Below, piece by piece: positions 57,871 through 64,000 of a DNA stretch of 64,000 nucleotides. The DNA is from JAXMAF01 sp046350555 (lineage in GTDB: Bacteria; Planctomycetota; Phycisphaerae; Phycisphaerales; SM1A02): contig JAXMAF010000011.1 in assembly GCA_046350555.1 (NCBI GenBank), forward strand, positions 137,303 through 201,302, written 5' to 3'. Position 1 is the stretch's first letter. Each line of letters opens with the position of its first letter. Below the pieces are notes generated by a model. It was not told the origin of the DNA. It searched no databases and saw nothing but the letters and a program-made list of their open reading frames with translations. Made by a program: the position numbers and the translations under genes.

Positions 57871-58338
57871 CTACTCCCTCGCCGCCCCGTCCCACTCCCC
57901 GAGCAGGACGCCCATGTCGGCGCCGTTCACGATGCCGTCGTGGTTGAGGTCGGCGACACTCGACAGGTCCGAGGGGATGAAGCCCAGTGACTCCACGCAA
58001 AGCGAAGGCGGGGTCACTTCCGCCGGCGTGCACATGTAGGGCCAGTGGTAATCGATGGCGGGTTGGCCCGGCCCGATCGGCGGTTTGACCAGATAGGCCG
58101 CGGCGTCAACGGACCCGTCGGACCAGACGCGGAAGAGTGTGCCGACGAGGGCTGCGCTCGTGCCAAAGCCGACCGTCTGGGTGGTGCCTGGGGCCGCCGC
58201 CACCTGCACGATGAACGGCTTCCCAGGCGCCTGCGCCGGCTGCGCCGCTGCCCGCGTCGAGAACGCCGCGACCATCGCCGCACCGAAGGCGCCGGACACG
58301 AGGCCGACCGCCGCCACCGTCATCGTCTGCTTGTTCAT
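57871..58338 (-). CDS. Exported dockerin-like EF-hand protein carried by the island
   Basis: 155 residues from ATG 58338. N-terminal signal peptide (MTVAAVGLVSGAFGAAMVAAF ending in an AAA-type site), an Ala/Pro linker, a beta-rich middle (GKPFIVQVAAAPGTTQTVGF, FRVWSDGSVDAAAYLV) and, at the C-terminus, one calcium-loop unit ADLNHDGIVNGADMGVLLGEW, which is half of a dockerin. It resembles the chromosomal exported proteins of this organism, so it may be host-derived cargo. Only one EF-hand repeat is present. Confidence 0.75.
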   Translation of the reverse strand: MNKQTMTVAAVGLVSGAFGAAMVAAFSTRAAAQPAQAPGKPFIVQVAAAPGTTQTVGFGTSAALVGTLFRVWSDGSVDAAAYLVKPPIGPGQPAIDYHWPYMCTPAEVTPPSLCVESLGFIPSDLSSVADLNHDGIVNGADMGVLLGEWDGAARE

Positions 58339-58361
58339 TCGGAGGTCTCCCAGTCGCGCCT

Positions 58362-58402
58362 CAAGTCGGCCGCGATGCCAAGCCAACCGCGCGGCCGACT
58401 TG
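58362..58402. other. 13-bp inverted repeat upstream of the dockerin-like gene
   Basis: CAAGTCGGCCGCG (58362-58374) and CGCGGCCGACTTG (58390-58402) form a perfect 13-bp stem with a 15-nt loop. It is 24 bp upstream of the gene at 58338 and 175 bp from attR. There is no T-run on either side. Could be an operator, an RNA hairpin in the leader, or an integrase arm site. Confidence 0.5.
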
Positions 58403-58576
58403 GAACCGACAACCCCCGCCCGCATCAAGCGATGCGCGACAAGTACCCACAGACTACCCAAGAGATACCGTCTGCGAACGTCTGAGGAACCGCAACCGGT
58501 GCGTTGATTGCATCGGTTGGCGACGTGTGGTAGCGTCTGGCAACGACTGACGCTCGCGCAGAGCGGGAAAAAGCGA

Positions 58577-58647
58577 CTCCGAAGGCGAAGGTTGCAGGTT
58601 CAAGTCCCGCCGCGGACGTTGCAGGAAACCCGCTGAATGCCGATGTT
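58577..58647 (+). repeat. attR, right direct repeat of the island
   Basis: 71-bp match to 44246-44316 with one mismatch. Only the tRNA 3' half is present here. The repeat ends at the sixth codon position of ATGCCGATGTT, which overlaps the start of the chromosomal mazG-like gene. Confidence 0.95.
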
Positions 58648-58939
58648 CTTGGCGTTCGATGACCTCGCCGAGCCCAGCAGTTCATCCGCGACCGCTATCA
58701 CGCCACCGACAAGCGCTCGCGGCGCGCCGGCGACGTTCCTCTGGTTCAGCGAGGAGGTGGGCGAGCCGCTCGCCGCTCGACGGCCTGCCGCGGCGACGCG
58801 GACCGCCGCAACCTCGATGAGGAGTTCGCCGACGTGCTCGCGCCGGCTCGCCACGCTGGCCAACATCACCGGCGCGTGGACCACCGAGGCGAGCGGCCGC
58901 GGGTACCTCGACGATGGCGGGCCGAAGGGAACGAAGTAG
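58643..58939 (+). CDS. MazG-family nucleotide pyrophosphohydrolase, frameshifted
   Basis: House-cleaning NTP pyrophosphatase of the short MazG-like type (about 100 residues). Pieces in different frames give QQFIRDRYHATDKR, ATFLWFSEEVGE, DADRRNLDEEFADVLA and RLATLANITG, which in that order match the EExxE...ExxD metal-binding layout of MazG. At least three single-base frame changes, so it is either decayed or misread. Its start ATG lies in the attachment core. It ends 2 bp before the trpA start. Confidence 0.6.
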   Translation: MFLAFDDLAEPSSSSATAITPPTSARGAPATFLWFSEEVGEPLAARRPAAATRTAATSMRSSPTCSRRLATLANITGAWTTEASGRGYLDDGGPKGTK

Positions 58940-58941
58940 AC

Positions 58942-59788
58942 GTGGATCCCTCCTCGGCGATCGTCCGCCCGCGCGTCGAACTCGCCATCGCGGCCGCGCG
59001 GAGCGCAGGTCGCGGGGCGCTCATGCCCTTCGTGACAGCCGGCTTCCCGTCGATGGCGGCGACCGAATCGGCGCTCGTCGCGATCGACGAGGCGGGCGCC
59101 GACGCGATCGAGATCGGGATTCCCTTCTCCGACCCGATCGCCGACGGCCCGATCATCGCCGAGTCGATGCACGCCGCGATCGCCGGCGGCGCGACGCCCG
59201 CTGGCGTCTTCGACGTGGTCGCGCGGGTGCGTTCGCGGGTCCGGGCGGCGCTGCTGGCCATGGTCTCCTTCTCGATCGTGCAGCGCATGGGCGTGGACCG
59301 CTTCGTCGACGACGCGGCGGCGTGTGGCCTCGACGGGCCTGCCGATCTCGACCTCGACGACGCCGGATCGCTCGCCGCGAGCCGCGCGGCGAAGGGCTCG
59401 TTCACGCTGCTCGTCTCGCCCACCTGCCACCGGCGCACGCGCGGATCGTCGCCACCTGCTCCGGGTTCGTGTACGTGCTGGGCGCGCGTGCGGCATCACC
59501 GGCGAGCCGCGGCGAGCCAAGCCGGCGGATCTCGTGGACCGCATCGCGCTCGTCCGCTCGTTCACGCCGTTGCCGCTGGCGGTCGGCTTCGGCGTCTCGA
59601 CGGCCGAGCACGTCCGCACGATCGTCGGGATCGCCGACGCGGCCATCGTCGGCTCGGCGCTCGTGCGCCGGATGGGCGAGACGCAGGGCGACCCGGCCGC
59701 GGCCGCCGCGGAATTCGTCCGAGAGCTGAAACGGGGAACGGCGCCGCGGCGAGCGTCGGCCGATGCGGGGCGAGGCCGCGAGTCGTGA
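58942..59788 (+). CDS. trpA: Tryptophan synthase alpha subunit, frameshifted
   Basis: Cleaves indole-3-glycerol phosphate to indole for the beta subunit. GTG 58942 opens ALMPFVTAGFPSM, the catalytic Glu region DAIEIGIPFSDPIADGP, and AAIAGGATPAGVFDVV. A frame change near 59315 loses DGLIVPDLDL-type residues (DLDLDDAGSLAA remains), another near 59460, and the last frame gives PLPLAVGFGVSTAEHVRTIV, DAAIVGSALVRRM and a stop at 59788. trpB is not adjacent on this side; mazG is. The stop overlaps the next GTG. Confidence 0.88.
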
Positions 59789-60930
59789 GCGGCGCACCGG
59801 TCGTTGCGCGGGGGACGTGCCACGTCTGCTTCGCCGCGGATCTCGGCTTCGCCATCGATCTCGAGCAGGCCGCGAGGCTGATCCCCGTGGACACCGCGCG
59901 GCCCAGCATCCGCGAGCGCCGCACCCCGAGCCATCTCGGGATCGAGCCATCGCCGTTGCAGGTGTCGGTCACGGCGCCGAGCGTGCGCATCGAACCCGCC
60001 GCGATCGTCGGCGCTGGGGGCGTCGGCGGCGCCGCGGCGGTCGAGCCCGTCGAGACGCTGCCCACCGCCGAGTTCACCCTCTTCGACTTCGGCGGCGCAC
60101 TCGTGACGTATCGGCTTCCGCTCTCGGGACCGCTCGACGCCCTCGTCCCCCTGAGCGAGGCGCTCTACGAACACGCTGGGCTCGCGGCGCTGGCGCGGCG
60201 GCAGCTCGGGGAACTCGCGGCGCAGATCGGCGCGGCGATCGATCGACCCGAGGCGTCGCAGGTGCTCGAGGACTACGCCATCTTCCATGTCGCGGCGTTC
60301 ACCGAACCGCTCGCGCCCTCGACGCTGCTGCGCGAGCACGCGGCGACCCTGGCGGCCATCCTGCGCGGCGAGTCGAAGCCGCTCTCCGCGCAGGAGATCG
60401 CCGAGGCGATCGCCCAGTCGGGTTCCTATCGGCCGCACGACCTGCTCATCGTCGACTGGAACGCCGCGTTCGCGGTGGACGACGACTTCGACGCGATCCG
60501 CACGGTCCTCGGCTTCGCCAACGTCGAGCTGGTCGAGCTGCGCGTCGTCGATGGCGTGCTCGACGGGCTCGTGAACCGGGCTTACGAGACGCTGGCGTCG
60601 CGCACCTGGCGGGACCAGGTCGGCATGGGCCGCGCCCGCCACGAGCTGCGCCGCATCGCCCGGCTCGAGATGGACGTCGCGCTCGTCTTCGAGCAGGTCA
60701 ACAACGCCCTCAAGCTCTTCGGCGACGAATACCTGGCGCGCGTCTACCGCCTCGCGTCGCGCCGGCTGCATCTCGCGGAGTGGGACGCCAGCGTGCTCCG
60801 CAAGCTCGAGACGATCGAGCGGATCTACGACAAGGTGAGCGACGAGCAGACCAACCGACGGATGGAGCTGCTGGAGTGGATCATCATCGCGCTGATCGCG
60901 TGGGAGGTCGTCTGGGCGTTCATGCGATAG
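59785..60930 (+). CDS. DUF155/RMND1 family membrane-anchored protein
   Basis: 381 residues, start GTG 59785 overlapping the trpA stop (GTGA). The conserved DUF155 core spans residues 90-360: FTLFDFGGALVTYRL, EDYAIFHVAAFTE, LASRTWRDQVGMGRARHELRRIA, and the family end LETIERIYDKVSDEQTNRRMELLEWIIIALIAWEVV, which includes a single transmembrane helix. Bacterial members are of unknown function; eukaryotic RMND1 and Rmd1 act in mitochondria or nuclear envelope. The N-terminal 85 residues carry a Gly/Ala linker. Confidence 0.82.
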   Translation: MSGAPVVARGTCHVCFAADLGFAIDLEQAARLIPVDTARPSIRERRTPSHLGIEPSPLQVSVTAPSVRIEPAAIVGAGGVGGAAAVEPVETLPTAEFTLFDFGGALVTYRLPLSGPLDALVPLSEALYEHAGLAALARRQLGELAAQIGAAIDRPEASQVLEDYAIFHVAAFTEPLAPSTLLREHAATLAAILRGESKPLSAQEIAEAIAQSGSYRPHDLLIVDWNAAFAVDDDFDAIRTVLGFANVELVELRVVDGVLDGLVNRAYETLASRTWRDQVGMGRARHELRRIARLEMDVALVFEQVNNALKLFGDEYLARVYRLASRRLHLAEWDASVLRKLETIERIYDKVSDEQTNRRMELLEWIIIALIAWEVVWAFMR

Positions 60931-61003
60931 CAGCCCGTGGCGGAAGTCATTCGGGCTGCTTGCGAGAGCGCGGCCGCGCGACGCATGGCGGTATCCTCCG
61001 CCG

Positions 61004-62410
61004 ATGCCCGACCTTCGCCGAGGCTCCGAAGGAGCGTCCTCCGAATCGCCGAGGGAAGCCGCCACGGCGGTGGCCCGGCTGCTCTGGGCGGAGGGGCATG
61101 TCGCGTACTTCGCCGGTGGCTGCGTGCGCGACCGGCTGCGCGGCGAGGCGCCCAAGGACTACGACATCGCGACCGCGGCGACGCCGGCGGAGATCAAGGC
61201 GATCTTCCCTCGCGCCATCGGGATCGGCGAGGCGTTTGGCGTGATGCTCGTGCGCCGGAGCCGACATTCCATCGAGGTCGCCACGTTTCGCAGCGACAGC
61301 GACTACCACGATGGGCGCCGTCCGTCGGCGGTGCGGTTCGGAGCGCCCGAGGACGATGCTCGCCGGCGCGACTTCACGATCAACGGACTCTTCGAGGATC
61401 CTCGGACGGGCGAGATCATCGACTTCGTCGGCGGTCGCGAGGACCTGCGGCGCGGGCTGGTTCGAGCGATCGGCGATCCCGCGGACCGGCTGAGCGAGGA
61501 TCGGCTGCGCAGCCTCCGCGCCGTGCGCTTCGCCGCCAGGTTCGGCTATGCGATCGAACCATCGACCCGCGCCGCGATCGCGTTGGCGAACGACCTGCGC
61601 GGCGTGAGCCGCGAGCGCGTCGGGCACGAGTTGCGCCGCATGCTCTCCGATGGTGGTCGCGCCGAGGCGGTGGTGATGATCGAATCGCTCTCGATGGATG
61701 CGGCGGTCCTCCAGGAGGCCCATCAGGAGAGCGCCCTGCGGCGGATCCGAGGCCTGCCGCCCGAGGCGAGCTTCGAGACGGCGCTCGGCGCGTGGCTGCT
61801 CGATCGCGGCGAGTCGGCCGCGTCCACCGGGGGCTCGCCGGGCGCCGATGTGGATCGCCTGCGCCGCTGGCGCCGCGCCCTGGTGCTCTCGAACGCCGAA
61901 GCCGAGCTCGTGGCGCAGGTCATCGGCGTCGAGGCGCGGCTTCGGGCGCCAGGACGCGCCGCGGCGACGGTCGGCGAGCACTCGGCGACGAAACGTGCAT
62001 CGACACCTTCGACGGTGGTCGATCCGCGCGGACGTCTGGCGCCGAGCGGATCGTGGGACGAGCTCGGCATCGCGGCGAGGAAGCGGCTCGCGGCGGCCCC
62101 AGGGTTCGCCGAGGCGTTGGCTCTGCTGGCGACCGTCGATGCTCCGCGCGCCGCGACGCTCGAGGCAACGGTCCAGGTCCTCGCGGCGAGCGGCCTCAGC
62201 CCGGTGCCATTGATCGATGGCGACGACCTCTCCCGCGACCTCGGGTTGCGCCCCGGCCCGCGCTTTCGAAGCCTGCTCGACGCCATCTACGACGCCCAGT
62301 TGGAAGGGCGAATCGCCACGCGCGCCGACGCGATGAGGCTGGCCGCCGAACTCGCGAAGGTGCCGGTCCGGAGCTCGGGAACCGATGATCGGCCCCCGCG
62401 TCCAAAGTAG
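61004..62410 (+). CDS. cca: tRNA nucleotidyltransferase / poly(A) polymerase family (CCA-adding type)
   Basis: Class II nucleotidyltransferase that would add or repair the 3' CCA of tRNA. 468 residues: YFAGGCVRDRLRGEAPKDYDIATAAT (the GG and DxD metal site), GVMLVRRSRHSIEVATFR, RRRDFTINGLFEDP, ADRLSEDRLRSLRAVRFAARFGYAI and the basic-residue helix RVGHELRRML. The C-terminal third is diverged and Ala-rich. Neither tRNA in this window encodes CCA, which fits CCA addition, but poly(A) polymerase activity cannot be excluded. Confidence 0.88.
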   Translation: MPDLRRGSEGASSESPREAATAVARLLWAEGHVAYFAGGCVRDRLRGEAPKDYDIATAATPAEIKAIFPRAIGIGEAFGVMLVRRSRHSIEVATFRSDSDYHDGRRPSAVRFGAPEDDARRRDFTINGLFEDPRTGEIIDFVGGREDLRRGLVRAIGDPADRLSEDRLRSLRAVRFAARFGYAIEPSTRAAIALANDLRGVSRERVGHELRRMLSDGGRAEAVVMIESLSMDAAVLQEAHQESALRRIRGLPPEASFETALGAWLLDRGESAASTGGSPGADVDRLRRWRRALVLSNAEAELVAQVIGVEARLRAPGRAAATVGEHSATKRASTPSTVVDPRGRLAPSGSWDELGIAARKRLAAAPGFAEALALLATVDAPRAATLEATVQVLAASGLSPVPLIDGDDLSRDLGLRPGPRFRSLLDAIYDAQLEGRIATRADAMRLAAELAKVPVRSSGTDDRPPRPK

Positions 62411-62625
62411 GCCGGCGGCGCGAAGGGGGAGCTATCCTCTCGCACTCGCCGGTGCGTCGCAGACGGGGCCGGAAGCTCCGCGGAGACGTCCGAGTTCGGC
62501 GCGTTCGCGGGTCGACGCGAACCGCCGGTGGTCGGACGGCGTCCAGTCTGGTCGTGGCCCGACGCGTTTCAGGACATCGTCTCGTCGAGCGTGTCCAACG
62601 CATGAGTCCTTCTCGAGGTGCCTTC

Positions 62626-63819
62626 ATGCCGCAGTCCCTGAACGTCCGTCCCCGCATCCGCGCCAGTCGCCTCGCCCGCGTGGCGTCGATCACGCTGGCG
62701 CCCGTGTTGGCGTGCCTTGCGATCGCTGGCTTCGCCATCGCCGACGACAAGCCGGGCTCGCCGGCCGCGCCGGCTGGAAAGGCCCCGGCCGCAGCGCCGG
62801 CGGCAGCTTCGGCCGCGGCGGCACCGAAGGCCGGGTCGCCCGACGACGGCGTGCCCGACATCTATTTCGTTCCGATCAAGGGACAGATGGGCACCGACGT
62901 GCACATCAACGTCTACAAGGACGTCGTCAAGGACATCAAGGCGAAGAAGCCCGACCTCGTCGTCTTCGTCATGAATTGCGCCGACGAGAACAACAACTAC
63001 TACCTGCCCGACGACGATCCGGTCGAGCGGAGCAAGCTCATGCTCACGGAGTTCCGCGACATCGCGGAGATGCTCCACAACGAGCTGCGCGACATCCCGC
63101 AGGCGATGTGGATCGACGACTCGCTCGGGTTCAGCTCGCTGCTCGCGATGGCGTGGCCGGACATCTACATGACCAGCACGGCGCGGCTCGGCGGACTGGG
63201 CCGCGTCATGGAGCCCATCGCCCGCTGGAAGGATCCCGACGTCCGGCCGAAGATGCTCGCGGCCGTGACCGGCATCTGCAAGGGATTCTTCGAGCTCGGC
63301 GGATGGCCGCAGGAGCTTGGCGAGGCGATGATGCGGCCGGAGAAGTTCCTCAGCGTCTCGTTCGAGGGACGCACCCTCAAGTGGGCGAACGACACGGCCG
63401 GCGGCTGGGTCATCGACGGCAACGACAAGGCGGCGGCCCGCTTCTCGGCACAGCTCGCCGAGGACATCGGCCTGTGCAAGGGGATCGCCGACAGCAAGGA
63501 CGATCTGGCGTTCCTGATGGGCTATCGCGAGTGGCGCGAGGTTCCCGGCGGGGAGAAGATCGTCGATGACTACATCGAAGGATGGCGCCGATCGCTCAAG
63601 CAGGCGACGGAGTGGGCGACCGAATACCAGGACGCCATGAAGTACGCGAGCGGCACCGATGCCGTGAAGTACCTCGGCCAGGCGAAGTCGGCGCTTCAGA
63701 AGATCCTCGGCGCGATGAACCAGTATCCAGCGGTCGAGATCCGTTGGCGCGACGTCCGTGGCGAGACCAAGCTGACGATCCAGACGTACATCGACCGCAT
63801 TTCCGAGATGATTCGGTAG
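62626..63819 (+). CDS. Exported ClpP/SppA-like protein
   Basis: 397 residues from ATG 62626, with GAGG 8 bp upstream (ATG 62602 is an alternative). Signal peptide (RVASITLAPVLACLAIAGFA), an Ala/Pro linker, and a domain starting VPDIYFVPIKGQMGTDVHINV, then KKPDLVVFVMNCADEN and DIPQAMWIDDSLGFSSLLAMAWPDIYMTSTARLGG, reminiscent of the crotonase-like fold of SppA/NfeD serine peptidases. The nucleophile Ser is not obvious, so catalysis is uncertain. A TAG at 63817 ends the frame; a Gly-rich stretch follows in the same frame. Confidence 0.6.
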   Translation: MPQSLNVRPRIRASRLARVASITLAPVLACLAIAGFAIADDKPGSPAAPAGKAPAAAPAAASAAAAPKAGSPDDGVPDIYFVPIKGQMGTDVHINVYKDVVKDIKAKKPDLVVFVMNCADENNNYYLPDDDPVERSKLMLTEFRDIAEMLHNELRDIPQAMWIDDSLGFSSLLAMAWPDIYMTSTARLGGLGRVMEPIARWKDPDVRPKMLAAVTGICKGFFELGGWPQELGEAMMRPEKFLSVSFEGRTLKWANDTAGGWVIDGNDKAAARFSAQLAEDIGLCKGIADSKDDLAFLMGYREWREVPGGEKIVDDYIEGWRRSLKQATEWATEYQDAMKYASGTDAVKYLGQAKSALQKILGAMNQYPAVEIRWRDVRGETKLTIQTYIDRISEMIR

Positions 63820-63927
63820 ATCAAGGCCGGCAACAAGGCTGGCAGCGCGGGCGGTGGTGCGGGTGGAGGTCCCGGTCTCGGCGGCAGCGGCGGGGGAGGC
63901 CGGCGGGGCCGGCCGGGCGGCGGCTGA
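63820..63927 (+). other. In-frame Gly-rich extension after the stop of the ClpP/SppA-like gene
   Basis: Immediately after TAG the same frame runs 35 codons: IKAGNKAGSAGGGAGGG, PGLGGSGGGGRRGRPGGG and TGA at 63925. This looks like a protein tail and not random sequence. Either the TAG is a base error or there is stop readthrough, or the tail has been lost. The rest of the window (63928-64000) shows no gene. Confidence 0.45.
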
Positions 63928-64000
63928 TTGCGCGAGCTCGTTCCACGGACTTGCTCCGTGAACTCGTTTCGCGAACTGGACGGGCCTCACGTACGAACCA

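Larger units (their letters stand above)
44246..58647 (+). mobile_element. Integrated phage-satellite-like island (PICI-like), 14.3 kb
   Basis: The region is flanked by 71-bp direct repeats that contain the tRNA-Arg 3' half. Inside are an integrase next to attL, an AlpA-like gene, a replication cassette (DnaB-like helicase plus an initiator-like gene with iterons), an orphan small-terminase-like gene and several small uncharacterised genes. No large terminase, portal, capsid, tail-tube or lysis genes are seen. Known Gram-negative phage-inducible chromosomal islands have a similar size and order (int, alpA, rep, terS). The island genes show no frameshifts, unlike the chromosomal genes immediately on both sides. 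Confidence 0.85.

Noticed and set aside
58362..58402. Rho-independent terminator
   Set aside because: The stem is strong but no T-run follows on either strand.
58577..58618. Second tRNA-Arg gene
   Set aside because: Only the anticodon 3' side and T arm are present; the 5' acceptor and D arm are missing. It is the attR copy.
58637..58939. New 100-residue protein in a single frame after attR
   Set aside because: The reading is Ser/Ala-rich without motifs, while pieces of other frames in order match MazG.

Overview
The window is high-GC chromosomal DNA from what is most likely a planctomycete, probably of the Phycisphaerae. The clues are exported HAF-repeat and dockerin-like EF-hand proteins, a PEP-CTERM-like tail, a Minf_1886-family protein, a planctomycete-style integrase with a DUF1580-like gene, a formylglycine-generating sulfatase activator, and poor Shine-Dalgarno sites. 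This rests on protein content only; there is no rRNA gene to confirm it.

Layout of the host DNA. 1-14 kb: uppS and purA (minus), hemW, a lipoprotein, a GT39-type membrane protein, the ABC-F factor ettA, helicase hrpB, a formylglycine-generating enzyme and queA. 14-25 kb: a class I aminotransferase, ribosomal protein L21, a lipoprotein coupled to an amidohydrolase-like pseudoenzyme, an M48 protease, ubiE/menG, an ECF sigma factor with a coupled membrane protein, a DUF3352-like protein, an alkyladenine glycosylase, a Minf_1886 protein and an AI-2E/PerM permease. 25-44 kb: ffh, two exported proteins, polX, recG, an RND pump with its adaptor, tRNA-Val, a second GT39 protein, a photolyase and an MFS transporter. 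Past 58.6 kb: mazG, trpA, a DUF155/RMND1 protein, a CCA-adding-type nucleotidyltransferase and an exported ClpP/SppA-like protein. Several host genes (ettA, hrpB, both GT39 genes, queA, recG, photolyase, MFS, mazG, trpA) are split by single-base frameshifts although their families look intact across frames. This pattern suggests uncorrected long-read indels more than true decay.

The most interesting part is a 14.3-kb integrated element, 44246-58647. It sits in the 3' end of tRNA-Arg(CCG) and is bounded by 71-bp direct repeats with one mismatch. It carries a tyrosine integrase, an AlpA-like excisionase candidate, a tightly overlapping replication cassette (DUF1580-like, DnaB-like helicase, a winged-helix initiator containing iteron-like repeats inside its own gene), an orphan small-terminase-like gene, a truncated ParB-methylase relic, an M41-like peptidase, a zinc ribbon, an SRAP/HMCES protein and a small exported dockerin-like protein. 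I see no large terminase, portal, capsid or lysis genes. This resembles a phage satellite (PICI-like island), here apparently in a planctomycete.

Other signals are a ~105-bp interspersed repeat filling three intergenic gaps, a 9-bp in-frame repeat inside queA, and an amidohydrolase homologue that has lost its metal ligands.
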